DNA of 64,000 nt, from NCBI GenBank assembly GCA_022767745.1, contig JALENN010000006.1:186001-250000 (forward strand). The letters run 5' to 3'. Positions 16,961 through 25,250 of the stretch are shown in pieces. The stretch's first letter is position 1, and each line of letters opens with the position of its first letter. The stretch is from Alistipes sp. (lineage in GTDB: Bacteria > Bacteroidota > Bacteroidia > Bacteroidales > Rikenellaceae). A model generated the notes under the pieces. It was not told where the DNA came from and ran no database searches. It saw only the letters and a list, made by a program, of their open reading frames with translations. Both the position numbers and the translations under genes were made by a program.

Positions 16961-17929
16961 CTACCTCTGGTTGAACGATCCGCAGGCGTCGTCGTTGGCA
17001 TCCACGAAGAGGTCGCCCTCGCGGGGACACATCGGGTCGCGGAAGTACCTGCAGTTGCCGCACACGCGGCGGTAGTCGACGCTGTTGCCCGACTGCCCGT
17101 CATCGTCCGAACCACCCGAGCCGCCCGAGCCGCCGCCCGAGCCCGAGCCCGCACCGGCGCCGTCGCTGCGGTCGGAGCGTACGAACCACGCCACGGCATA
17201 TATCACCAGCACCCACACCAGCAGCGTCAGCAGGTAACCCACCGCCGCCAGCGACAGCGCGGCATATATCAGCTCCCACACGGCGGCGCGGAAACCCATG
17301 CGCGTCGACCGTATCAGCACGGCCACCAGCGCCGCACCGGCCCCGACACCGAGTATCGCGCCCAAATCCAGCGGCATGGCCATGCCCGCCACGCGCAGCG
17401 GCACGATCACCACCAGCGGATAGAGCAGCAGCAGGTTAAGCCGCTTGTCGGGCACGATCCTGCGACCGGCAAGACGGTCGAACCATGAGGCCAGGGTGTC
17501 GTACCTGAAGAGATAGAGCACGCAGAAGAAGAACATCAATATCGTAAAGGCCACGCCGACGCCCGACATCGCCCCGATCGAGAAATCGACCATCGACTTC
17601 TGCTGCTGCGCCTCGCGCACCTGCTCCTCCGACGCCTCGGGGAGCTGCTCACGCGTCCATCCCCACACCAGCCCGTCGCTCGGGTCCTGCATCATGCGCC
17701 AGCCGTCGGCCGTCGTGCTGTCCTTGTACTCGAGACACGTTCCGCGCGGCACCCTCGCCGCCACATCGGCCCCGGCCTTGGGGCGCACGTAGAGCCGCAG
17801 CGTGTCGGCATCCACCGTGTAATACTGTGCCGCGGCACTCTGCACGCAGACCACGGCCAGCACCGCAGCCGCCGCACGACATACCATGCCGCGCAGGCGG
17901 CACAAGAGTGAAGATGTAGGATTGTCCAT
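16961..17929 (-). CDS. SH3-like / multi-helix membrane protein with C-terminal Cys cluster
   Basis: 322 residues. A signal sequence (about 12-35) is followed by an SH3-like domain (36-100; TLRLYVRPKAGADVAARVPRG, then GLVWGWTREQLPE). Next come five or so membrane helices (about 118-250), a Gly/Ser-rich linker, and a C-terminal module with four cysteines spaced C-x2-C-x7-C-x14-C (VCGNCRYFRDPMC to DDACGSF). Such modules elsewhere bind zinc or an iron-sulfur cluster, but this is not shown here. I do not recognise the whole architecture. It is separated by 52 nt from the DUF2264 gene upstream and may share its transcript. Confidence 0.7.
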   Translation of the reverse strand: MDNPTSSLLCRLRGMVCRAAAAVLAVVCVQSAAAQYYTVDADTLRLYVRPKAGADVAARVPRGTCLEYKDSTTADGWRMMQDPSDGLVWGWTREQLPEASEEQVREAQQQKSMVDFSIGAMSGVGVAFTILMFFFCVLYLFRYDTLASWFDRLAGRRIVPDKRLNLLLLYPLVVIVPLRVAGMAMPLDLGAILGVGAGAALVAVLIRSTRMGFRAAVWELIYAALSLAAVGYLLTLLVWVLVIYAVAWFVRSDRSDGAGAGSGSGGGSGGSGGSDDDGQSGNSVDYRRVCGNCRYFRDPMCPREGDLFVDANDDACGSFNQR

Positions 17930-17981
17930 TTCCCTGTGTGTTGTATTATTTTACTGATCCTTTTCCGCTATCCGCACGCCG

Positions 17982-19253
17982 TCAGTCGCCTATGGCGGCA
18001 TCGCGCATGACATCCTCGCCGCCCCATACCCGCTGCGAGGTCCACGCCTCGGCCGGAGCCGCCCAGAAGGGATCGTCGGCCGGCAGTCCCAGAGGCAGGA
18101 AGACGAAGGTGCAGAGGTATGCGCTTCCCGTCGAGACGTAGCTCTCGGCCACGCGCGGCTGGTGGCCGCAGAAGCCGAGCGTAAGCCACCCCTCGCGGTC
18201 GAACGTCTCGCGTACGGTCTGGCGGCGTATGACGGCCGTCAGGGCCGAGCGCACGGCCGCGGGCGAGAGCTCCCCGGGCAGCATGTGCAGCAGCGACGCC
18301 TGCGACAGGGCGTGGAACGCCCCGTAGCGGTAGCCGCTCGAACGGCCCAACATGGGATAGCTTCCCTCGGGCGATATGAGCATCTCCTGCTGCGCGGCGA
18401 AGCGCGAGAGGCGGCGCGCCACCTTGTCGTAGAGGGCACCGCAGGCGGCATACGCCTCCGACTCCGAGGCGTGGTCGCGCATGACGGCCACCACGTCGAG
18501 CAGCATGGGCTGTATGACATAGCTGTTGTAGTAGTCGAGGTGGAACGAGGGGCCGTCGCCATACCATCCGTCACCCTTGTACCACTCCATGTGGCGGTCG
18601 ACGGCATACTCCACGGGGCGCATCTCGCACTCGCCCGTCAGTTCCAGCAGCGCCGCCTCGATCATGGCCGAGAAGAGGAGCCAGTTGCTCTCGTAGGGCT
18701 TAATGCGGCGCGAGCGGCGCAGCTCGTCGACTATGCGCTGCTGCGTCGTGGCGTCGAGGCGCGGCCATACGGCATCCTTCGACCGCAACAGGCCCTCGGC
18801 GAAGAAGGCGGCATCGACCAGCGGCTGCGCACCCGGGCGGTCGAAGGGCATGTAGTCGGGCGACGCGGGATCGACGGCGTTGGTGATGGCCCGCACCACC
18901 AGGTCGGTAATCTCGCCGCGCAGACGTCCCTCGGGCGTGTCGTCCGCGCCCAGCGCCAGCCACGGAGCTATGCCGTTGAACGAGCGCCCCAGCGCCTCGA
19001 GGTGGGTCACGTCGGCACGCTTGCCCTCGTTCGAGCCGTCGTTCACCTCGACGGGCATATTCTTGCGCAGCGTCCCCTGCGCGAGGTTCTCGTAGACGGG
19101 GCGCACGATGCGCACCATGGTCTCGACCCAGTAGCCGCGGTCGGCGGCGCCACGGCGCCCGCCGCGATCAAGGGTCACACCAGCCGCGCTCTCCACCGAG
19201 AGCACGCACGCCACAACGGCCGCAGCCGCCGCAAGGACAAAGCGAGATTTCAT
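17982..19253 (-). CDS. secreted DUF2264 protein (putative glycan-active enzyme)
   Basis: 423 residues with a signal peptide (1-24). The body is DUF2264: RADVTHLEALGRSFNGIAPWL, DGWYGDGPSFHLDYYNSYVIQPMLLD split over 225-250, and ISPEGSYPMLGRSSGYRYGAF. These Tyr/Trp/Asp-rich loops on an (alpha/alpha)6 barrel suggest a sugar-binding groove. From memory, some DUF2264 members have been placed in CAZy family GH154 (uronic-acid glycosidases); I cannot verify that this one belongs. The tail is slightly degenerate (EAWTSQRVWGGEDV). Probably periplasmic. Confidence 0.75.
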   Translation of the reverse strand: MKSRFVLAAAAAVVACVLSVESAAGVTLDRGGRRGAADRGYWVETMVRIVRPVYENLAQGTLRKNMPVEVNDGSNEGKRADVTHLEALGRSFNGIAPWLALGADDTPEGRLRGEITDLVVRAITNAVDPASPDYMPFDRPGAQPLVDAAFFAEGLLRSKDAVWPRLDATTQQRIVDELRRSRRIKPYESNWLLFSAMIEAALLELTGECEMRPVEYAVDRHMEWYKGDGWYGDGPSFHLDYYNSYVIQPMLLDVVAVMRDHASESEAYAACGALYDKVARRLSRFAAQQEMLISPEGSYPMLGRSSGYRYGAFHALSQASLLHMLPGELSPAAVRSALTAVIRRQTVRETFDREGWLTLGFCGHQPRVAESYVSTGSAYLCTFVFLPLGLPADDPFWAAPAEAWTSQRVWGGEDVMRDAAIGD

Positions 19254-19284
19254 ATCGTATTGCGTTTTATACGTTCATATTTGA

Positions 19285-19292
19285 CAAATGTA
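19285..19292 (-). promoter_or_regulatory. -7 element for the DUF2264 gene
   Basis: TACATTTG on the minus strand (19292-19285), 32 nt before the ATG at 19253. It fits TAnnTTTG but lacks an obvious -33 TTTG. Confidence 0.4.
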
Positions 19293-19411
19293 CGAATAAG
19301 ATTCCTTTCCGCCAACAGCCCCGCACGGCCCCGGAAGCCGCCACAGGCACTTTTTTTCATGCCGCAGACGCCGCAGACGCTTTTTTTCGGCACAATTCGC
19401 CCGATAAAGAT

Positions 19412-19419
19412 TATCTTTG
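19412..19419 (+). promoter_or_regulatory. -7 element of the amber-interrupted gene
   Basis: TATCTTTG on the plus strand, 52 nt before the ATG at 19471. A T-rich run ending TTTC (19385-19388) may serve as -33 element at 23-nt spacing. Confidence 0.5.
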
Positions 19420-19470
19420 TATGGCAGTGGCACTTCCACAGCCATACAACCGCAAACACACAACCACGAC

Positions 19471-21933
19471 ATGAAATTCACCAGACTGCTTATTCCCGCA
19501 CTGCTCGCTGCCGCGGCTTGCTGCGGAGGCGAGCGCCCGTCGGCCGTTGACGCGACGGGATACCCCTGTTACAGCGGCATATACCCCCACCTTGCATACT
19601 ACAACTCGCAGGGCGAGTGCGGCACGGGCGCCGTGGTGCCCTAGGCCGGGTCGCTGTGGGTGGTGACCTACTCGCCGCACGAGCCGTTCGGGTCGGACGA
19701 CAAGCTCTACCAGATAACCCCCGACCTGCAGCAGGTCGTACGCCCCGAGAGCATCGGCGGCACCCCCGCCAACCGCATGATCCACACTCCGAGCCAACAG
19801 CTATTCATAGGCCCCTACGCCATCGATGCCAAGGGGCAGGTGCGCGTTATGACCTACGACCGCATCCCGGGCCGCCCGACGGGCAATGCCGCCCACCTGA
19901 CCGACCCCGCGAACCGCATACTGCTGGCCACGATGGAGGCCGGCTTCTACGACATCGACGTCCACACGTTCGAAGCCAAGACCCTCTACAAGGACGGTAA
20001 CCAGATGCGGCGCGAGGGCGCCAGGGGACGCCTCAGCCCCATGCTGCCCGGATACCACGGCAAGGGCTTCTACTCGGGCCAGGGCGTGGCCGTCTTCTCG
20101 AACAACGGCGAGGAGGGAGAGCTGGCGCTGCGGCAGTTCGACATACCGTCGGGATCGCTCTCGGAGTGGGACGGCAAGGATTGGAAGGTCATACGCCGCA
20201 ACCAGTTCACCGAGGTGACGGGCCCCGGCGGCATCGAGGGCAACGCCTCGGCCGACGACCCCATATGGTCGATAGGCTGGGACTACAAGTCGGTAATCCT
20301 CGCCTGCCGCGACACGGCCTCGGGCTGGACATTCTACCGCCTGCCCAAGGCGAGCTTCGCCTACGACGGCGCCCACGGCTGGAATACCGAGTGGCCGCGC
20401 ATACGCAACGTCGGCACCAGCGATAACCCCGACCTGCTGATGACCATGCACGGCATGTTCTGGCGCTTCCCGCAGGGCTTCACTTCGCGGAACACCGCGG
20501 GCATCACCCCGCGCGGCGCCTACCTGAAGGTCATCGGGGACTTCGCCGAGTGGAACGGACGCCTGGTCTTCGGCTGCGACGACTCGGCAAAGAGCGAGTT
20601 CCTCAACACGCGCCGCCAGAAGGGCGGCATCGGCGGCCCGGGACAGTCGAACTCCAACCTGTGGTTCGGCGACATGTCCACCCCCGACAACGTGGGCCCC
20701 ACAACCGCCGCAGGCTCGGTGTGGCTGCGCGAGGATGTCGCGGCAGGCGTACCCTCCGACCCCTTCCTCTTCGCAGGGTGGGACAACCGCTGCGCATGGG
20801 TGGCCAACCGCTCCGACAGGGCGGCCGTCATAACCTTCGAGGTGGACAGTAAGGGCGACGGCACGTGGAGCACGCTGCGCACCGAGACGGTGGCTGCCGG
20901 AGAGTCGAAGTTCATACCCTTCGAGCCGCAGGACAAGGGCATATGGGTACGCGCCACGAGCGATACGCCCGTCAGCGCCGACCTCACCTTCGTGCTGGCC
21001 GAGGCCGAGAGCCGCACCACCAAGCCCGACGCCATCTTCGACGGCCTGGCCACCGTCGGCGGCAAGGCCGACTCGGAGGGTCTCATGTACGGCCTCGGCG
21101 ACAACCGCCGCGCGCTGGGCCTGCTCGCCTCGACAAGGGACGGGCAGCAATACTACGAGCTGGACGGCGCGATGAACCTCGCCCCGCGCCAGGATACAGC
21201 CATGAGCCGCCACATAGCCGAGCACTTCGCCATACCGCACGACGTGGTGGACATAGAGGCGGGATCGGTGCTCATCGTCGATGCCAAGGGCCGCCGCTGG
21301 CGCCTGCCGCTGGGTGACGGGGCCCACAACGGCCTTATCGCCGGGGCGCGCCTGCGCCTGTGCCGCGAGGTGGCCACCGAGCGCGACCTGCTCTCGTGCC
21401 ACGGCACCTTCTACGAGCTGCCCGCCGAGAACGCCGACGGCTTCGCCAAGCTGCGCCCCGTAGCGTCGCACCCCTTCGCCATCAACGACTACGCCTCGTA
21501 CCGCGGCATGATGATGCTCACGGGCATCGACCACGCCAAGGCGCGCCGCAACCCGCACGTGGTATTCTCCGATGACGGCATGGCCGCCGTATGGGCTGGC
21601 ACCATCGACGACCTGTGGAAGCTGGGCAAACCGACGGGCCACGGCGGCCCGTGGGTGGAGAGCGCAGTCAGGGCCGGCGAGGCGTCGGACCCCTATCTGA
21701 TAGGTTTCTACGACCGCCGCACGATGGCCCTGTCGCACGACTCTGCCGAGAGCGTCACCTTCACCGTCGAGGTCGACCCCACGGGCGACGGGGCCTGGTT
21801 CCGCTACGGGACATTCGAGGTCCCCGCAGGCAAGACCGTCGAGCACGCCTTCCCGCAGTCGTTCCAGGGGCGCTGGGTGCGCCTCAAGGCCGACCGCGAC
21901 ACCCGCGCCACGGCATGGTTCGAATACAGATAA
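19471..21933 (+). pseudogene. secreted protein gene interrupted by an in-frame amber codon
   Basis: From ATG 19471 the frame codes a signal or lipoprotein leader (MKFTRLLIPALLAAAACC) and 57 residues, then stops at TAG 19642-19644. The same frame then continues open to 21933. The frame reads GTGAVVP-stop-AGSLWVVTYSPHEP; changing one base (TAG to TGG, Trp) would restore one 820-residue protein. The downstream part has two copies of a beta module (about residues 425-500 and 740-815 of the restored protein; D-P-F/Y-L at the start, then a GDG and a WVR motif), and the middle looks beta-propeller-like. Function is unknown. It is followed 21 nt later by the FAD oxidoreductase. A GTG at 19660 could start a product lacking the export signal. 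A sequencing error cannot be excluded. Confidence 0.75.
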
Positions 21934-21954
21934 CAGAACAAACACCGCACCGCC

Positions 21955-23838
21955 ATGAACATATTCCGCACCACGACACTCGTCCTGACGCTTCTTGTCT
22001 GCGCCCACTTCGCCGCATCCGCCGCCCCGAAGGGCGACGGCATACTCGTCGAGGCCGAGAGCTTCGCCTCGAAGGGCGGCTGGAGCGTCGACCAGCAGTT
22101 CACGTTCGAGATGGGATCGCCATACCTCATCGCCCACGGCATGGGACGCCCCGTCGGCGACGCCTCGACCGAGGTGACACTCCCCGCAGCGGGGCGATAC
22201 CACGTCTACGTACGCACCTATAACTGGACCTCTCCGTGGTCCGACAAGAGCGGACCCGGAGCCTTCCGCATCACGGTCGGCGGCACCGAGCTCGGCACGA
22301 CGCTCGGCACCGAGGGCAGCGGCTGGATGTGGCAGTACGCGGGGGCCGTAGAGACCGCGACGAAGAGCGCCACCCTCGTGCTGCACGACATGACGGGCTT
22401 CGACGGCCGCTGCGATGCCGTATGGCTCACACGCGACCCGTCGGCCGTGCCTCCCGCCGGCGGCGAGGCGCTGGCCGGGTTCCGCAGCCGACACAACCCG
22501 AAGAAGATACGCCGTGCGAAGTACGACTTCGTCGTGGTGGGCGGCGGCATTGCGGGCATGTGCGCCTCGGTAGCGGCAGCGCGGCAGGGCGTGAAGGTGG
22601 CCCTCATAAACGACCGCCCGATATGGGGCGGCTGCAACAGCTCCGAGACACGCGTACATCTGGGCGGCCACATCGAGATGGAGCCATACACCAACCTCGG
22701 CAACATGATAAAGGAGTTCGGCCCCACCCGCGGCGGCAACGCCCAGCCCGCGGAGTTCTACGAGGATGACCGCAAGCGCGCCTTCCTCGAGGCCGAGGCC
22801 GATAACCTCGACCTCTACCCGTCGTACCGCGTCGAGCGTGTCGACTGCCGCGACGGACACATACGCGCCGTCTACGCCACCCACATCGAGACGGGCGAGA
22901 CGGTGGAGTTCCGCGCCCCCGTCTTCTCCGACTGCACGGGCGACGGCACGGTGGGATACCTCGCCGGCGCCGACTACGCGATGGGCCGCGAGAGCCGCGC
23001 CGAATACGGCGAGCCCTCGGCCCCGGCCGAAGCCGACGACATGACAATGGGAGCCTCGGTACAGTGGTACTCCACCGAGGGTGACGCTCCCGCCACGTTC
23101 CCCCTCTTCGAGTACGGCCTCAACTTCAACGACCAGAGCTGCGAGCGTGTCACCATGGGCGAATGGACCTGGGAGACGGGCATGAACCGCGACCAGTGCG
23201 AGGAGTTCGAGCGTATACGCGACTACGGCCTGATGGTGGTCTACTCGAACTGGAGCTACCTGAAGAACCGCCTCGCCGACAACAACGCCTACGACAAGCG
23301 CTCGCTCGGATGGGTGGCCTACATCGCCGGCAAGCGCGAGTCGCGCCGTCTGCTGGGCGACCACGTCCTCACGGAGAACGATCTGGTGAACGGGGTGGCA
23401 TACCCCGACGCTTCGTTCACCACCACGTGGAGCATCGACCTGCACTATCCCGACCCCAGGAACACGGAGCACTTCCCCGGCGGGGAGTTCAAGTCGATAT
23501 GCACGCACGGCGCCGTAAACCCCTACGCCGTACCCTACCGCTGCCTCTACTCGCGCAACATCGACAACCTCTTCATGGCGGGCCGTAACATCAGCGTCAC
23601 CCACATCGGACTGGGCACCGTGCGCGTGATGCGCACCACGGGCATGATGGGCGAGGTAGTGGGCATGGCCGCCGGCATCTGCACACGCCACCGATCGCTG
23701 CCGCGCCAGGTCTACACCGACCACCTCGACGAGCTGAAGTCCATGATGGAGAAGGGCATGGGACGGAGCGGCCTGAAGAACAACCAGCTCTACAACCTCG
23801 GCGGCAACTGGCCCACATACCGCAAACCTCAAATGTAA
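21955..23838 (+). CDS. secreted FAD-dependent oxidoreductase with N-terminal beta domain
   Basis: 627 residues. A signal peptide (1-23) is followed by a beta-sandwich of about 130 residues (ILVEAESFASKGGW, then AAGRYHVYVRTYNW) like carbohydrate-binding or golvesin-type modules. Then comes an FAD-dependent oxidoreductase of the PF12831 type: the dinucleotide fold YDFVVVGGGIAGMCASVAAAR at about 190, NDRPIWGGCNSSETRVH, SDCTGDGTVGYLAGADY, and the C-terminal NLFMAGRNISVTHIGLGTVRVM, where FAD is closed off. Such enzymes are frequent beside glycan-degradation genes; the substrate is unknown. It follows the amber-interrupted gene by 21 nt, likely one transcript. Confidence 0.85.
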   Translation: MNIFRTTTLVLTLLVCAHFAASAAPKGDGILVEAESFASKGGWSVDQQFTFEMGSPYLIAHGMGRPVGDASTEVTLPAAGRYHVYVRTYNWTSPWSDKSGPGAFRITVGGTELGTTLGTEGSGWMWQYAGAVETATKSATLVLHDMTGFDGRCDAVWLTRDPSAVPPAGGEALAGFRSRHNPKKIRRAKYDFVVVGGGIAGMCASVAAARQGVKVALINDRPIWGGCNSSETRVHLGGHIEMEPYTNLGNMIKEFGPTRGGNAQPAEFYEDDRKRAFLEAEADNLDLYPSYRVERVDCRDGHIRAVYATHIETGETVEFRAPVFSDCTGDGTVGYLAGADYAMGRESRAEYGEPSAPAEADDMTMGASVQWYSTEGDAPATFPLFEYGLNFNDQSCERVTMGEWTWETGMNRDQCEEFERIRDYGLMVVYSNWSYLKNRLADNNAYDKRSLGWVAYIAGKRESRRLLGDHVLTENDLVNGVAYPDASFTTTWSIDLHYPDPRNTEHFPGGEFKSICTHGAVNPYAVPYRCLYSRNIDNLFMAGRNISVTHIGLGTVRVMRTTGMMGEVVGMAAGICTRHRSLPRQVYTDHLDELKSMMEKGMGRSGLKNNQLYNLGGNWPTYRKPQM

Positions 23839-23876
23839 AACCACCAGATCGGGTACAATACCCCGAACACAATACC

Positions 23877-24911
23877 ATGAAAAAAAACCTTATCGCGCTC
23901 TGTTTGATGATAAGCGCATCAGCTTTCGGTCAATCCTCACAAATCCGTCCATACAAAGACTGGGCTACGCACGCATATTGTTCGTACGACTCATACCACC
24001 CTTCTCAATATGCAAAAATCGACAATAATTGGGAAATACTCCAAGTTCTACGTACCCCAATGACCCTAAAGGAACTGAAGTCATCGGGCATCACGTTTAC
24101 CAACAGTCAGGTCATACTGTTGCACATAGGGGGATTAATAGAAAGCAATAACGATCTCCTGCATACGACCATGCCCATCTTCAACGAAGAACAGACGAAA
24201 TCCATACGAACATTAAGCCGCGCCATCGCCCAAACGGCATACACCGAAACCGAAAGCGACTGGGCCGCCTTCATTAAGGAAATAAAAAAACGCAGATTGC
24301 AGAAGAATGCATACAGCCTCGTATTCTCGTATGTCCTTGACGGCAAAATATGGGAAAAGGAGCTGCCCACATACGAAAGCCTGCAGAACAGCACCACATG
24401 GAGCGGCGCGTTTTGGGCCTTGTATGACAAACGCCCGAACAGTTCATGCGGAACAAATATGTTTGATTCGTTTTACCAAACCTGGTCGTATTCCCTGCAG
24501 TACTGGCTGGACAGCGAAACAATCACCAAAATTAACGATGAATATAAACAAAACAAAAAAATCACAGACAAGAACCTGCTGGACAAATGCATGGAATGGG
24601 GGCTTGCCGACAAGAACGGCAATGTCACCATTCCCGTAATCAAAGAAGACAACAACGACCCGCTGGTTAAGATCAGCGACATAATCGTAGCAAAAATAGC
24701 ATCGTGCCTGAACAGGCATGCAGGCGCATTCATGAAAGAATACGGCTTAAGCAACGAAAATTTGGCAAAAGTCATCCTCTACCATGAGGTAATGTGGGAT
24801 ATGATGGATATTCTGGTTACCGGGAAGATAATAAGCGAACCCGACATTCTCAAGGGCAAGGAAAGCGCAAAAAAACAAGATTTCGGACAAATAGCATATA
24901 TAAAGGAATAA
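23877..24911 (+). CDS. AT-rich orphan secreted protein
   Basis: 344 residues with a signal peptide (MKKNLIALCLMISASAFGQ). I recognise no family. Residues about 55-85 (MTLKELKSSGITFTNSQVILL, then GLIESNNDLLHTTMPIF) resemble a winged-helix layout, odd for a secreted protein. The rest is mostly helical with Trp/Tyr-rich stretches. Base and codon use differ sharply from all neighbours (many AAA, ATA and AAT codons; neighbours favour C/G third positions), which suggests recent acquisition. It lies 38 nt after the FAD oxidoreductase and is followed by a terminator and tRNA-Leu. Confidence 0.7.
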   Translation: MKKNLIALCLMISASAFGQSSQIRPYKDWATHAYCSYDSYHPSQYAKIDNNWEILQVLRTPMTLKELKSSGITFTNSQVILLHIGGLIESNNDLLHTTMPIFNEEQTKSIRTLSRAIAQTAYTETESDWAAFIKEIKKRRLQKNAYSLVFSYVLDGKIWEKELPTYESLQNSTTWSGAFWALYDKRPNSSCGTNMFDSFYQTWSYSLQYWLDSETITKINDEYKQNKKITDKNLLDKCMEWGLADKNGNVTIPVIKEDNNDPLVKISDIIVAKIASCLNRHAGAFMKEYGLSNENLAKVILYHEVMWDMMDILVTGKIISEPDILKGKESAKKQDFGQIAYIKE

Positions 24912-24994
24912 GTTAGCCTTACAGATAACATTCCCGCCATAAAGTCCCGAATCTCCCGACATAAGGACCGCGCCGACTGGAGAAAACAACATAA

Positions 24995-25026
24995 AAAACG
25001 GCCTCGGAAATTTCCGAAGCCGTTTT
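24995..25026. terminator. bidirectional terminator
   Basis: The stem AAAACGGC-TCGGAA pairs with TTCCGA-GCCGTTTT with single-base bulges. On the minus strand it ends in a run of T (24992-24998), serving tRNA-Leu. On the plus strand TTTTCGTTT follows, serving the orphan gene. Confidence 0.8.
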
Positions 25027-25046
25027 CGTTTGGGCTTACGCCCTCG

Positions 25047-25132
25047 TGCCCAGGACAAGACTCGAACTTGCACGAACCTAATTGTTCACTACCCCCTCAA
25101 AGTAGCGTGTCTACCAATTTCACCACCTGGGC
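25047..25132 (-). tRNA. tRNA-Leu (anticodon GAG)
   Basis: 86 nt that fold as a class II tRNA: acceptor GCCCAGG / CCTGGGC, anticodon stem CTACT/GGTAG with loop TTGAGGG (anticodon GAG at 25098-25096), a long variable arm and T-loop TTCGAGT. Discriminator base A; CCA is not encoded. Reads CUC/CUU leucine codons. Confidence 0.95.
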
Positions 25133-25181
25133 AGGCGGTCTTTCGCGCGTCGTGCAGAGCACATACGTTCGAAAAGGTGTG

Positions 25182-25212
25182 CAAATATAGGTACTATTTT
25201 GTTTTTTGCAAA
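25182..25212 (-). promoter_or_regulatory. promoter of tRNA-Leu
   Basis: TTTG (25212-25209), 19 nt, TATATTTG (25189-25182) on the minus strand, about 50 nt upstream of the mature 5' end. Confidence 0.6.
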
Positions 25213-25250
25213 ATTTTTCGCCAAAAAATCTCAACTTGGGGTATCCGACC

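Noticed and set aside
16583..17199. Small minus-strand frames in the repeat array with the recurrent peptide RMRLGRVKFENFVFYLPLRS.
   Set aside because: The peptide recurs only because the DNA unit recurs; frames start and stop inside units and lack initiation context.
19642..19644. Amber codon as pyrrolysine or programmed readthrough.
   Set aside because: No pyl genes or stimulating structure are visible, TAG is used as an ordinary stop elsewhere (for example uxuA), and a Trp codon change explains it more simply.
19801..23844. A 1347-codon open frame on the minus strand opposite two genes.
   Set aside because: It mirrors the codon bias of the plus-strand genes (C/G third positions leave the antisense frame open) and its residues show no domain, signal or hydrophobic pattern.
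24911..25132. Integration (att) site in tRNA-Leu next to the AT-rich gene.
   Set aside because: I found no direct repeat of the tRNA 3' end on the far side of the gene and no integrase.
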